A DNA stretch of 64,000 bases. Origin: Pictodentalium vernedei. Taxonomy: Eukaryota > Mollusca > Scaphopoda > Dentaliida > Dentaliidae. Made by a program: the position numbers and the translations under genes. How positions within the stretch are numbered: the stretch's first letter is position 1; the number at the start of each line of letters is the position of its first letter. Below are positions 1-11,420 of the stretch, piece after piece. The stretch spans positions 364,325,704 to 364,389,703 of the forward strand of contig CM062297.1 in assembly GCA_031216915.1 (NCBI GenBank). The letters are read 5' to 3'. The notes beneath the pieces are model-generated. The model saw only the letters and a program-made list of their open reading frames with translations. It did no database searches and was not told the origin of the DNA.

Positions 1-863
1 GGCTGTCACGATTATGAATTTTCATAATCGATTATTTTGTCATAAAAATCAACGGTTATTCGATTATTTATGGTTAATATTTCTCTCTCGTTTCCTAGAA
101 CTTCGTCTATGAAATAACTTGGGAGGCGTTAAAAATTAAAATATCCTAATCGTAAATGAAGCCAACGAACACCAAACCTTGAAAAATTTGACAAACTTCA
201 AATCATAGAAAAATAATAAATCATCATACTTTAAAAATAAATAACATGTCATTTCAAAGTTTTTCCCTCTTTACTTTCCGTATGTTAAAATTGCTTATCA
301 AGTATCAAATTGATAAAAACAAAAACAACTAAAAACTCGACGATGTCTTATTGGCAAGGAATACAATGTGGCCATTGACAGTAAGGCATCATCGAGTGTT
401 ATGTTATTTTTGTTGACAGAATATTTTTCAGGCACGTTTTACTTCGACTTTTATAAATTTTATGTATCGGTTGGAAATTGAATAATTTGAGTTCAAAAGG
501 AGGGGAAAGATCAAAGACATGCAATCGACAGCATAATACAACCTTGTAACAATGTTGATGTTTTTTTGGCAGGTCACATGACTCACATCAAAGGAATGAG
601 AAGTATTGGGAACTGAGTGATCACGCATACGATGATGACTGGGTTTCGGCTAACTTAACTCATGTGGTGCCGCAACTTCAAGCTATATATTGGTTTTATG
701 TTTTAACCCCGTTCACACACACATTTGTTGTCGAAATAGGTCCTTTATGTGAAACAATAGCTTGTGAATCAATATTTCCAGTCAAATAATCGATCATTGA
801 AAAAAATCGTCAATTATGACCTCAATCGACGGTTGATCGATTTTTCGATCATTCGTGACAGCC
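1..863. mobile_element. MITE-like non-autonomous DNA transposon, GGCTGTCACGA ends
   Basis: The first 11 bases GGCTGTCACGA reappear inverted at 853-863 (TCGTGACAGCC), and both ends continue into related AT-rich, ATCGAT-containing sequence. A small palindrome lies at 9-18/21-30. The interior is AT-rich and no coding region is credible. The right end sits directly in the reverse transcriptase frame of the neighbouring CR1-like element, so this is an insertion or junction that cuts that gene. The left target-site duplication would lie outside the window, so the superfamily cannot be fixed; the ends resemble those of the hAT-type MITE at 48493-49633. Confidence 0.6.
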
Positions 864-3800
864 TTAATCGGAAAGATGGGAGACTCTGGGATGCTTTTAG
901 CCCACTTGGAAGCAGGTTCCAAAGGATTGGAGCAGCCACCGAGAAGGCCCAATCGCCAGCTGATGTGAGGACACTTGGTGCATGGACAAGATTGTGTGAC
1001 CCTTTCGAACGTAGTGATCTACCGGGTTCATAACGTGAAACCAAAGTGGACAAATACGGTGGGGCCTCGCCATTTAAGCATTTCCAAGTTAATATGAGAA
1101 TTTTGAATTCAATGCGTTCCCTCGGAGGCAGCCAGTGCAGATTTTTAAGAATAGGTGTAATGTGGCAGAAACGTTCGGTCATAGTAAATACACGTGCTGA
1201 ACATTTTTGCACTGTGGCAATTTTGTCAATGATGCTCTGTTTACAACCAAATAAGAGAGAGTTGCAATAGTCTATGCGACTTGTAATGAAGGCATGGATA
1301 AGTTGTTTAGCTGTTGCCACATCAACCACGCCCCGCACCCTGCTGATATTTCGGAGATGATAATACGAAGCCCTGCAGACAAGCAAGACATGTTTTCCCG
1401 CCGACAGGTTCTCATCCATATAATATCCGAGGTTGCGTACCATGGTCGATGGTGAGACAGTACTGCCTTCAATGTTGAGATCGGGCCTTGAGCATTTAGA
1501 TAACTGATGGCTTAATCCAATGTATATGATTTCAGTTTTATCAGCATTCAGTTTCAAGAAATTTTCTGCCATCCAAGATCTAATATCAGCTACACATTTT
1601 TCAAGTTTTTCTTTGGCCATTGTATTGGACTGTGGCGTAAAGTGTATGTACAGCTGTGTATCATCCGCATAGCAATGGAATGATAGGCCATGTCTGCGGA
1701 TGATATTGCCAAGGGGAAGAACATAGATGACGTATAGCAAAGGTCCAAGCACTGACCCCTGGGGAACACCAGACTTCAAATGAGCCTGTTTTGAGTTTGA
1801 GCCTGTGGCAGTTACATATTGTGTTCGATCCGTCAGGTACGCTTGAAACCACCCCAGGGCAGTACTAACAACACCAAGCCGGGAAGCAAGTCTATTAAGA
1901 AGTACGCCGTGGTCGATAGTGTCAAACGTCGCACTGAGGTCGAGCAATACCAGACAGCTTACTTGCCGTTTATCCATGGAGAGGAGAATGTTGTTCTGCA
2001 CTTGTAAAGGGGTGGTTTCAGTACTGCAGAACGACCTGTATGCTGACTGAAACTCCTCTGCAAGAATGCAGCTAGATATGTGTTCGCGGATCTGTTTAGC
2101 GACTGCACACTCAATTACTTTGGACAGAAATGAAAGACCAGAAACTGGACGATAGTTTTTTAAGATTTCAGGATCCAAACCAGGTTTCTTAATGAGAGGT
2201 GTGACTAGAGCCTCTTTCATAGATGATGGGACAACTCCTGATGCTAGCGACTTATTCACAATATCAATGAGCCATGGCATAAGATCAGGAAGACATGATT
2301 TTAGTAGTTTTGTAGGAATAACATCAAGCTTACATTGTTTGGACGGTGCTTTCATTACAATCTCAGTCAACTCATCGGGCATAAGCAGCCTGAACGATTC
2401 AAGAGTTGCCGACGCCGTACGAGGTGGATGAGGCTGTAATGGAATATTACTCTCCACAGGCAGGCCGAGACCAGACCGAATGGTGTCAATTTAGTTTATA
2501 AAGAAGTTAGAAAATCTGTTGGCTAAATCTTCGGCCAATGAGTGTTCTGATAGGGTTGCCTTCGGCTTTCTATGAAGAAGCTTGTCAATTACTTCAGACA
2601 GCACATTGGGTTTCTTATTATTGTCTGATATAATAGAGGCAAAATAGTCTTTTTAAGCTTGATGAATCAACCGATTAACCACGATCTTTTGGCTCACATA
2701 CATTTCCGTGTATGGTGAGTTTCGAAATTCTCCATTGCAATTCAAATTTTCGCCGCATGCGTTTCGCATCTCTGATTTCACTACTAAACCAGGGGAAAGG
2801 TTGTGCCTGGACACAATTCTGGACATTTCAGGCACGAAATCATCGATAAGTTTATGTGAAAGATCATTAAACTTGGTAACAGATTCATTTACTGTCGACT
2901 CGCGATGGATCTCATTCGCCGATAACGATATAGCACGTGAAAATGCAATGGGATCAATGTTCCCGGGTTTACAGTAGGTAATCTTCTCCTTAAATGGTTG
3001 CGGCTGGGGTAGCCTGATGTCAAATTTCACCAAGTAATGGTCTGATATGGCTATGTCATGAACCTCCAGATTGTGTACCACGTTTTGATCACACGTACAA
3101 ATGATTACCAAATCGAGGGTGTGATTGCTGCGATGGGTGGGGCCAGTTACAAGCTGAGTTAGCTCCATAGATTCCAGGAGCGCGCTGAAATCAAGTGCGT
3201 CTTTGTTTTTCATGTCGTCGAGGTGGATATTAAAGTCACCGGTGATGACAAAAGGTACATTAGAAGTAACAATATTCCCGAGAAATTCAGAAAATTCTTT
3301 GAAGAACTGTTTCGCAGTGAATTTATTTTTGTTGTTGGGGGAAGGTCTGTAGATAGTGACAATTCTGATTGATCGAGAACCACATGTCAGAGAGCCAACT
3401 ATCGACTCGAACGATATGAACTTGTGACTAGATTCAGGTTTAACCTTTAGGTTGTTATAAAAAACAATACCGACTCCACCGCCTTTGGATATGGTGGAAC
3501 GTGAAGTAGAGTTCTGTCACCCTGCTGGAGCTCGCCGATTGTGAGGGCACCATCGGGCTTCAGCCATGTTTCTGTAACCATGGCCACAGATAGTTCGTTA
3601 TCGTCCATCATGTCACGAACATCGCTGGTTTTGTTCACAACAGATCTGGTATTTATAAGACAGACACTGACTGGTGGTAATCCACAGAGATCAATTCGGA
3701 GCAAATTGTTTGTGTTCAGCTGTTTTAATGTTGGAGACTTGAATCGCCTCTGACCACCTCTCCTGTTCCTCCGCAGGCGAAGTATACCAAGAGATTTAAG

Positions 3801-4022
3801 TTTAGCGAAGACGTCACTGTCCAGGTGGTGAACAAATTTACCGAGACTACTCCTGCATGTGTGCACATTAAATGAACACATATCATTCGAGTTATACACA
3901 TACACAGATCGATAATGACTGAATCCATGCGTAACTGAGTGAGAGTTCATAGTCATGACTGATTGGTAGTGAATGCAGTTCACAAAGTAATTTATGAGTG
4001 ATAAAATAGTAGAAATTTCCAA
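864..4022 (-). pseudogene. CR1-like non-LTR retrotransposon ORF2 (endonuclease + reverse transcriptase), broken
   Basis: Read on the minus strand, the segment starts with an APE-type endonuclease (VCLINTRSVVNK, then TETWLKPDG near 3550-3660; GDFNIH near 3225; GPTHRSNHTLDLVI and the SDH motif near 3050-3150). It continues into a reverse transcriptase with LLDLSATFDTIDH, SGVPQGSVLGPLL and the catalytic YADD box (about 1650-1960). The enzyme would nick DNA and copy the element RNA in place. It is dead: there is a frameshift near 3500, in-frame TAA stops at about 2653 and about 2491, and the C-terminus is cut at 863 by the adjoining MITE. The CR1/L2-like assignment rests on motif style; ORF1 and the 3' end are not visible. 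Confidence 0.88.
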
Positions 4023-4195
4023 ATTTTCTGAAATTTACAGAAAAATTCCGAGAACTGTCCCAGAATCCCAAATCCACACAGCTTCACAAACATTTGAGTC
4101 AAATTTTGTGTATCCATGAAAGCTTGTATGTCCAGAAAATTGAAGAATTGCAGAGCACACAAAAACTATGCTGCCCACATACAAGCGCATAAATT
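4023..4195. other. Unassigned junction between CR1-like element and DIRS element 1
   Basis: Short AT-rich stretch. It may be residual CR1-like 5' sequence. Similarity to DIRS element 2 starts at about 4196, so the end of DIRS element 1 has been lost near here. Confidence 0.4.
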
Positions 4196-4845
4196 ACAGA
4201 CATAGCAAAGGCCTATGGCTGTCTGAGGACGGAAGAGCCTTAATAACAATAGGCTCAGGGTACTTATTAGGAGTCTGATTCTTAGCCAAAAATCCAACAT
4301 TAGTAGTCAAAGTAATAGTTTTACCAACACTACGATGGTGAGAATCATCAACAGATAGAGCATGAAGCTCACTAACTCTTCTAGCAGAAGAGAAGGCTAA
4401 GAGAAAAGCTGTCTTTTAAGATAAGTATTTGAAGTCTACCATGTCAAGGGGTTCATATGGCACTTCTTTTAGCTTCAGAAGAACCAAGCTAAATTCCACT
4501 TAGGAATTAACCGAAGGGTTCTAGGTCCATTTATCGAAAAGTTTTTAACTAACTTAGATAAAGAGGCATTAGATCCAATTTGTAAGCTATCATGATGAGC
4601 ATAAGTATCCGATAGTATAGTCCTATAACCCTTAATAGTTATTGGCTGAAGTTTGATCTCGTCAAACAAGTAGACCCAAAAAATAGCAATGTCTGGAATG
4701 GAGGGATCATAAATATCAATGGAATGATCCCTACACCAACGAAAGAAAACCTTCCACTTAGCATAATTTAGTGAAGAGGAGGTCCTCCTACAGTTAGAAA
4801 TTGCATCCACTGCTCGTCCTGTAAAATGCTTGCCGGTAACGGCAG
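4196..4845 (-). pseudogene. DIRS copy 1 tyrosine recombinase remnant
   Basis: The minus strand first encodes a SAM-like N-terminal core (RRTSSSLNYAKWKVFFRWC, then TIKGYRTIL; 4570-4800). It then encodes a catalytic-domain start with SARRVSELHAL near 4375-4405, which holds the first catalytic arginine of tyrosine recombinases. In DIRS elements this enzyme integrates a circular DNA intermediate. A frameshift near 4490 and a stop near 4420 break the frame, and the C-terminal catalytic H-x-x-R and Tyr are not seen before the element ends. It is fused directly to the reverse transcriptase end, implying an internal deletion of the RNase H region. Confidence 0.8.
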
Positions 4846-5893
4846 ACGATTGTTGTGCGTCTCGAAGCTCTTTCCCAAGTGAATGAACGATTTGGACGGA
4901 ACTAGATCCGACTTCTTTTCGTTTACTATGAAACCGAGACGTCAGAGCAGTTGAAGCAGACTCTGAACATTGTTCTGAAGCATTAATCTGTCACCGTACC
5001 TCTGAAGATTGTCGTCCAAGTAGGCTGACGTTACTGCAGGCGAATGAGCACGGAAATGAGTCATTACCGAGTTCATTATTCGAGTGAAGACCCAGGGTGC
5101 TAGATTTAGACCGAAGCACATTGCTCGGAAATGATAAACGACTCCCAAGACAGAGAAGTGAAGGTACTTTCTGAACGCCGGATGTACCATGACGTGAAAG
5201 TATGCATCCTTGAGATCCATGCTCACAGCATAATCGTTCACTCGAATGCTCGCTCTCACTGATCGAATGGTCTCCATATAAAATTTCGGAGCCACGATCA
5301 GCTTGTTTATCCAGCTTAGATCTATAACTGGACGGAACAAGCTGCCTGGTTTTGGTACCAGGAACAGGTGACTGTAAAAACCGGGATATTCCTGGTTTTC
5401 TATGACCTCTACTGCGTTCTTCTCCAGAAGAGATTGCACCTCTGATAGAAGCGAATCTCTCTTCTGAAGGTTTGATGGAAGCTAAGTCCATCGTCGACTT
5501 CGTGTTAACGGAGGTTTTTCTCTGAAGGACAGTTTTAGACCTTCTGAAATAACCCCCTGAACCCATCGGTCGTCCGTAATTGACAGCCAATTGGTTAAGA
5601 ATCTTGACAGCCTTCCACCCACTGGAGTGCAAGAGAGGTTCTGACCTTCACCTTCTGGACCTGCAAGGCTTGCAGGAGGAGAAACTACGTGCTTCCCGAC
5701 TCGCACCTCAACAAGTCGACCTAGGGGCATCCGACCTGTTGTCTCGGCCAGCATTATGTCCCCTACCTGAGTCGCTACTCTGACGGCCTCTAGAGTAAGA
5801 CGTAGAGGCTTTCTTAGATTCTCTATAGGAACTTCCCTTGGACGTACTCGCCACAGAAGTCCCTGACTCACTCCTCGCTGCTGAGTCCATTTT
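4846..5893 (-). pseudogene. DIRS copy 1 gag C-terminus and reverse transcriptase
   Basis: The minus-strand frame at 4942-5439 encodes a DIRS-type reverse transcriptase: SHLFLVPKPG, PVIDLSWINKLI, SMDLKDAYFHV (first catalytic Asp) and SAYLDD (catalytic pair) are all visible. Downstream (lower coordinates) the same protein continues as NEKKSDLVPSKSFIHLG. Upstream, 5482-5890 holds Ser/Arg/Gly-rich sequence starting MDSAARSESGTSVAS, the C-terminal part of the gag-like protein, in shifted frames. Transcription would run right to left. The upstream gag half resumes at 8611, beyond the inserted element. Confidence 0.85.
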
Positions 5894-8610
5894 GAAACAA
5901 GTGGGATGTTACATCCCAATGCTCACCTACATTCGCGCTTGATAATGTCGTTCCAATGTAACATGCCTAATATTTAGTTAATATAAATCATTAACTAGGC
6001 ATCAAATGATTAATGTTGTTTATGTGATGGCTTTGGAAAGTCTGTATTTCTGCATTTATTATATATCAATTCAACATAGAATCATTGGATATAAAAGCAT
6101 TTTTTTCTTTTAGAAATGTTTATGATTAAGAATATGAATCGTGAGGCCAGATATTAAATCATAAATAAGAATTAGGAAAGGCTTTCATAAATTTATTTTT
6201 TACAAAATAAAAATACAGCAGCTCAAAAAAAAATAAAATAGGAGGTGCAAAATGGCATTATGTAATAAAGAATCACTGAAATTGTAATTGAAGTACATTC
6301 ATTGGTTAAAGAGGAGTTGCGGAAAAACATTCGTTCAAGAAAGTGACTATAAGTCCCAACAAAAATACATCACATCAACAACTAAAATAAGCCTAAATGT
6401 TAGTAGTCACAAGTATAAGAAAGTATTAAATAAAAAAAAAAAGCTAAAAAATTTTTTTTTTAAAGAAAGTGAATATAAGTCCCAAAAATCCCGCTCAGGA
6501 TCACAGATCCAATGTCGAGTTGTGACCTTGACCTTTGACCTGGCGAGTCCAAGGTCAATAGGGTTCTTCCTCGCACCAAGGCCAACACACCTATGAAGTT
6601 TCATGACTCTAGGTTGAACCACTATCAAGTTCTCATCCGGAAACCAATTGTTGCGATATACTATGTTCAAGGTCACTGTGACCTTGACCTTTGACCTGGT
6701 GAGTCCAACATCAATAGGGTTCTTCCTCGCACCAAGGCCAACACGCCTGTAAAGTTTCATGGCTCTAGGTTGAACCACTATCAAGTTATCATCCGGAAAC
6801 CAACTGTTGCGATATACTATGTTCAAGGTCACTGTGACCTTGACCTTTGACCTGGTGAGTCCAAGATCAATAGGGTTCTTCCTCGCACCAAGGCCAACAT
6901 ACCTATGAAGTTTCATGACTCTAGGTTGAACCACTATCAAGTTATCATCCGGAAACCAATTGTTGCGATATACTATGTTCAAGGTCACTGTGACCTTGAC
7001 CTTTGACCTGGTGAGTCCAAGATCAATAGGGTTCTTCCTCGCACCAAGGCCAACACACCTATAAAGTTTCATGACTCTAGGTTGAACCACTATCAAGTTA
7101 TCATCTGGAAACCAATTGTTGCGATATACTATGTTCAAGGTCACTGTGACCTTGACCTTTGACCTGGTGAGTCCAAGATCAATAGGGTTCTTCCTCGCAC
7201 CAAGGCCAACACACCTATGAAGTTTCATGACTCTAGGTTGAACCACTATCAAGTTATCATCCGGAAACCAATTGTTGCGATATACTATGTTAAAGGTCAC
7301 TGTGACCTTGACCTTTGACGTAGCGAGTCCAAAATCAATAGGGTTCTTCCCCTCACCAAGGCCAATCTACCTATGAAGTTTCATGAATGTGAGTTGAACC
7401 ATTGTCAAGTTATCATCCGGAAACCAATTGTTTAAGATTTACTATGTTCAAGGTCACTGTGACCTTGACCTTCGACGTAGCATGTCCAAAATCAATAGGG
7501 TTCTTCCTCCCGCCAAGACCAACCTACGTATGAAGTTTAATGAATGTGAGTTGAACCACTATCAAGTTATCATCCGGAAACCAATTGTTTACACCCGCCA
7601 GCCCGCCATTCACCAAACTATAAGTCGAGTTTGACTTCGTCACAACTCGACTAAAAATCCCCCTCAAATTCCTCAAATATACATGTAATGAGGGCGCAAC
7701 GTTACCGCAATGTAGTTCAGTAACCCGTGTGTACAATATCAATTGCCTGGAAAGACACATAGATACAGAACTCACCTTAACACAAACTTTTAGAACTTAA
7801 AATTGAGTAAGTCAGAGAAAAACGTGAACATTATGACTGAAAAAAAGAATAGAAATCAGTTAAATTTCGGCATACAGTAGGGTTAATACCTACAGTTGTT
7901 ATTGAAATGAGAAAATAAACAGTAATGAGAGGTGAAGGCACCACAATCTGCACAAAAGCTGACTTTAATGCAAATTCTTACAACACCTAAACGCTAATTC
8001 TTACAAGTTTAGGCAGAAAATCAGCCTCAAATTCCTCAAATATGCATGTAATGAGGGTTAAATATTACTGCAATGGAGTTCAGTAACCCAAGTGTAGAAT
8101 ATTAATCGCCTGGAAAGACACATAGAAACACAACTCACCTAAACACAAAGTTTACAAAGTTTTACAACTTAAAATTTACTAAGTCCGAGAAAAACATGAA
8201 AATTTTGACTGAAAAAAAAAGAAAATTTCCGTTAAATTTCTGCATACAGTAGGGTTAATACCTACAGTTGTTATTGAAATATGAAAATCAACAGTAATGA
8301 GAAGTTAAAGCAGCACAATCTGCACAAAAGCTGACTTTAACGCAAATTCTTACAACACCAAAACGCAAATTCTTACAAGTTTTTGGCAGAAAATTTTAGG
8401 TGAAATTTAGAAAAAAGTCGTAGTATCAGGGTTAAATACTGTTCTGATAGTCCCCTACAACCTACATATGCAATATCAAAGGCCTGAGCCCAATGATCTT
8501 TGAGAAATTAACCTTAACATTAAATCTTACAATATTGGACACGCCGGACACCGACGCCCAAGGTCATGACAATAGCTCACCACTTCTAATAGAAGTAGGT
8601 GAGCTAAAAA
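5894..8610 (+). mobile_element. Hairpin-ended tandem-core element C (pearl/Helitron-like, non-autonomous)
   Basis: The start (GAAACAAGTG, then palindrome GGGATGTTACATCCC, then GCTCACCTAC) and the end (imperfect stem at about 8575-8604, then GAGCTAAAAA) match a second copy at 17602-19830. Its limits are also fixed by the split DIRS gag gene on either side. GCTCACCTAC at the left and GTAGGTGAGC at the right form short internal inverted repeats. The core holds a 156-bp satellite-like array absent from the second copy. No transposase is encoded. Structure resembles the bivalve 'pearl' and Helitron-derived HINE elements; that assignment is inference. Confidence 0.72.
6520..7600 (+). repeat. 156-bp tandem array with nuclear-receptor-like half-site clusters
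   Basis: About seven units repeat with a period of 156 bp (AAGGTC at 6669, 6825, 6981, 7137, 7293 and 7450). Each full unit contains AGGTCACTGTGACCT followed by TGACCTTTGACC. The array lies in the core of element C. Because 156 is divisible by three, one minus-strand frame stays open for 297 codons through five units; this is a by-product of the repeat, not a gene. Confidence 0.9.
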
Positions 8611-10506
8611 CCGGACTGGACTTGAAGAGCAGAGAGTCGGATGCTTTCTTAGTAATCTGATCGTAGATTAGCAGAAGCTTACCATAGAAGAGAAGCTCTC
8701 CTGAAACCGGAGCGACTTGAAGAGAGTTTTTCACCTTAGAATCCACTCTTGTGGATGAAGCCAGGGCAGCAAAACATCTAACTCCAAATTTGCCACTGAA
8801 AGGGTGGAGTTATACGTGGAATATGCGACTGCCCTTGAAAGAACTCTCAAGGAAGTTTGAACATCCTGAAATTCTTTTCCATCGAGACGTTGTGATAAAG
8901 CTCGGGTAAGGTGATCTGCATAAGATAAGGCATATAAACTGGCTCTGTTAGAAGAGACTGTCGTCTCCAATGTACTGGAGAGAATCAACATAGATGCCGG
9001 CAAAGACAACTCCAAATCTTCTGCCTGGTCGTCTAAACGCAGAGGAACTCTCGGAATGCCCTATCCTGCCATTTCAAATTTTTTTCTACTGTTGATGAAC
9101 GGTAGATGTAGAGCATGAGACGATAAGAAACTGGATCTGCCAGTCTTTGAGGCTAGCTTGAAAATAGGATCATTCAGCAATTCAAATGTAGGTGAGACTT
9201 TTCTGGACTGGGCCGAAAACTCAGGCGCGACGTCCTTAGCCCGGCCGAAAAAGTCTGTGTCCAGTGACGCTATCAGTCTCTTATCTAGTATCGCAGCTCT
9301 CTGGTCCAGAGGAACAACTTCTGGAAGGTGTTGCAGAATGAAATCTATAGCCACCTTATGTTGTTCTTGAACGGAAAAATCCTGCTCTGCAGATTCCCTT
9401 TCACCATCCGACTGGACCACATGTGAATCTCGGTCGTCCCTAACTGACACTGCAGGGGAGCGTACCAACCCAGCTTCCTCGGACAGTTCCTGATTTGAAA
9501 GAGTTTCTGAAGGTTGCTGGGATCCTGTGATGAGTTGTGCTATCTACGATAACAAGTCCATCACAGAGGCCTGTGGAGCTGCAGTCTTACGTTGTTTAGC
9601 CGCTGGATGCTCCTGGGACGGTACCTCTTGCATAATTCTTTTATGTGAACATCCCGACTGGTAACGCCTCTTGTCCTTGGCTACCGGATGGAGTGTCCTG
9701 GACAACGTGGAATCCCTGGTCGGCAAAGCAGTCTGGATATCTGAGGTCACGTAGCCAAGGTGCAGTCGTGTGTGCTGATGTGTGGAAGAGGAAGCCAATA
9801 GACTAGCCGCGCCTGGCTGTCTATGCGACGGAGCGTCCCAAGCAGGAGGAGTGGATGTATACTCCGACTGACGAATGTTACGTACAACAACATCTGGCCC
9901 CAGATGTTGTTGTAAGAGAGAGGGCCCTCTCTCGCTCGAGGTCTGGGTAGACCTGAATGAGCTAGCTACCGGACTGACTGGCTTCCTCTGTTCCATCCTC
10001 CGATCCGTCGTCGCCGGGTGTGCGTGATCAGAGATTATAGTGCTCGCAACACCCCTTCTCCTCTCCTGGATCACAACAGACGAACCTGGCGACACATCAC
10101 CCACTTTACGAGTGATAGCTTCACCGGGCGAGCTAGCTGGCGACAAGGTCGTCAATCCTACTAAGGATCTAGGCACTTGTTGTATTTCCTTGAGCACTTT
10201 TGCCGCTAGCTCTTCATTTGATTGCGACCATGGTAGCACACTTCCTGAAGACATCATGGAAACATCACCCTGTTCTTGTTCCTCTGAAAAAGAGACTGAA
10301 AAACTAGAGTGACCCTGTGGCGAGAGGACCAGAATGGACCTCTCACCACTAACAATATACCGTGACACACGTCTCCAACGTTTGTCATCCCAATTGGCCC
10401 GCACTGAGCAAGAATTAGTGCAAGTACATTGACTGCAGTAAATACAATGAGCATGAGAATCAGAGGAAGACTTCCTCGATTTACAATTTGAACAATATTC
10501 TTTCAT
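8611..10506 (-). pseudogene. DIRS copy 1 gag-like ORF, N-terminal part
   Basis: The ATG at 10506 opens a 320-codon frame starting MKEYCSNCKSRKSSSDS, with a Cys/His cluster (CxxC, then H-x2-C-x2-C-x2-C) that could bind zinc. It is followed by a Ser/Pro/Gln-rich linker. A TAG at 9544-9546 interrupts the frame, which then continues in register through 9061-9468 (QHLPEVVPLDQRAAILDKRLI) to another TAG near 9061, and on to about 8740, where a frameshift occurs. The last part ends KKASDSLLFKSSPV at the inserted element. In DIRS elements ORF1 is presumed to be a nucleic-acid-binding capsid-like protein; nothing enzymatic is seen here. Confidence 0.75.
9884..9933. other. Adjacent double palindrome in DIRS gag (copy 1)
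   Basis: Two palindromes lie side by side: 9884-9897/9900-9913 (14-bp perfect arms, 2-base spacer) and an 18-bp perfect palindrome at 9916-9933 centred on GGGCCC. The same pair occurs at the same place in the other DIRS gag copies at 27614-27661, 28540-28587 and, weaker, 35886-35929. Confidence 0.8.
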
Positions 10507-11242
10507 ATTTAAAAAATATTAAACAGCCGTAGTACTTGCACTAACCCTTGAAAATACAAAGATAATAATAATAATAATCATATAATCCATTACAAAAATT
10601 TCGAAAAGTAATTCAAAACCAAAAATTTTTGAAAATTTTTTTTTAGATGAGCTCAAGTTCCCAAAGGGAACGATGAGCCCAAATGGATCCCAAAAAAGCC
10701 TAAGTGTGGACAAAATTTTTAAAACATATCTAAAAATTAATGTTACACTTACACACAACATTAATGTATCTGGCTATAAACAGAACCTTATAGAAGACAA
10801 GGAATCACTGTCAGAAGTAACCAGAAGTCAACGTAAACAAAAGTGAAGAAAAACCGGAAATAAGACTTCAGGCACTGAAAATATGGCCCAAAATCAGTAA
10901 CCAATTTTAAAACACTATCCGAAGTAAAACAGAATCTTCCACAGAAGAAACTGCAGTACATCGGATGGTAGATGCATGACCAAAACTCCTAAACACCCCT
11001 AGGGTGAGGACGTAACCATGGGAAAAACAGAATAAACATTCTGTAACTATGCTAAAACTCCCAAGAATTTCAGTGAAAAAATTTCCAAAATTATGCCAAA
11101 AGCATGGGAGATTTGCCAGAGGGGTATATTTGCCAGAGGGGTATCAAGGAAAGGGAGAGAGGAAACACTGAACAAACAGTGGAGATTTCGTAGCAAGAAT
11201 GAAAACATCAGGCCCATGCCCGAAATTAGGGAATATGAAATT

Positions 11243-11420
11243 GACACTGCGCATGTGCCGTGAACAAAAGTATGGAGGACCATATAGGACATTGATTTTT
11301 TGGATTTTGATGCAAATTTTGGGGATGGGGGGGGGGGGGGAGCAAAATTTGTGTTTGGCCCTGAATTTTTAAGAGTTAGCACCAGCTAAGTCTGGGTCAT
11401 TGGTACAGTATCAAAATATC
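11243..11420. repeat. Right inverted terminal repeat of DIRS copy 1
   Basis: Runs from GACACTGCGCATGTGCCG to CAGTATCAAAATAT and contains GTTTGGCCCTGAATTTTT and GGGTCATTGGTACAGTAT, shared with 30031-30236 and 41901-42115. It contains a G tract near 11328-11340. Confidence 0.8.

Larger units (their letters stand above)
4196..11420 (-). mobile_element. DIRS-like tyrosine-recombinase retrotransposon, copy 1 (truncated, interrupted)
   Basis: The minus strand carries, in order, a Cys-rich gag-like ORF, a DIRS-type reverse transcriptase with YLDD, and a tyrosine recombinase. This is the DIRS gene order. The outer repeat at 11243-11420 matches the inverted terminal repeats of the two other DIRS copies in the window (23530-30236 and 31162-42115). 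The opposite end is missing. RNase H sequence between the reverse transcriptase and the recombinase has been deleted near 4845, and a 2.7-kb hairpin-ended element (5894-8610) splits the gag region. Net element sequence is about 4.5 kb. Several frameshifts and stops show it is inactive. Confidence 0.88.

Noticed and set aside
6407-7300. 297-codon minus-strand frame encoding five near-identical 52-residue repeats
   Set aside because: The unit is 156 bp, a multiple of three, so any stop-free frame stays open. It lies in a satellite core and has no start context or known domain.
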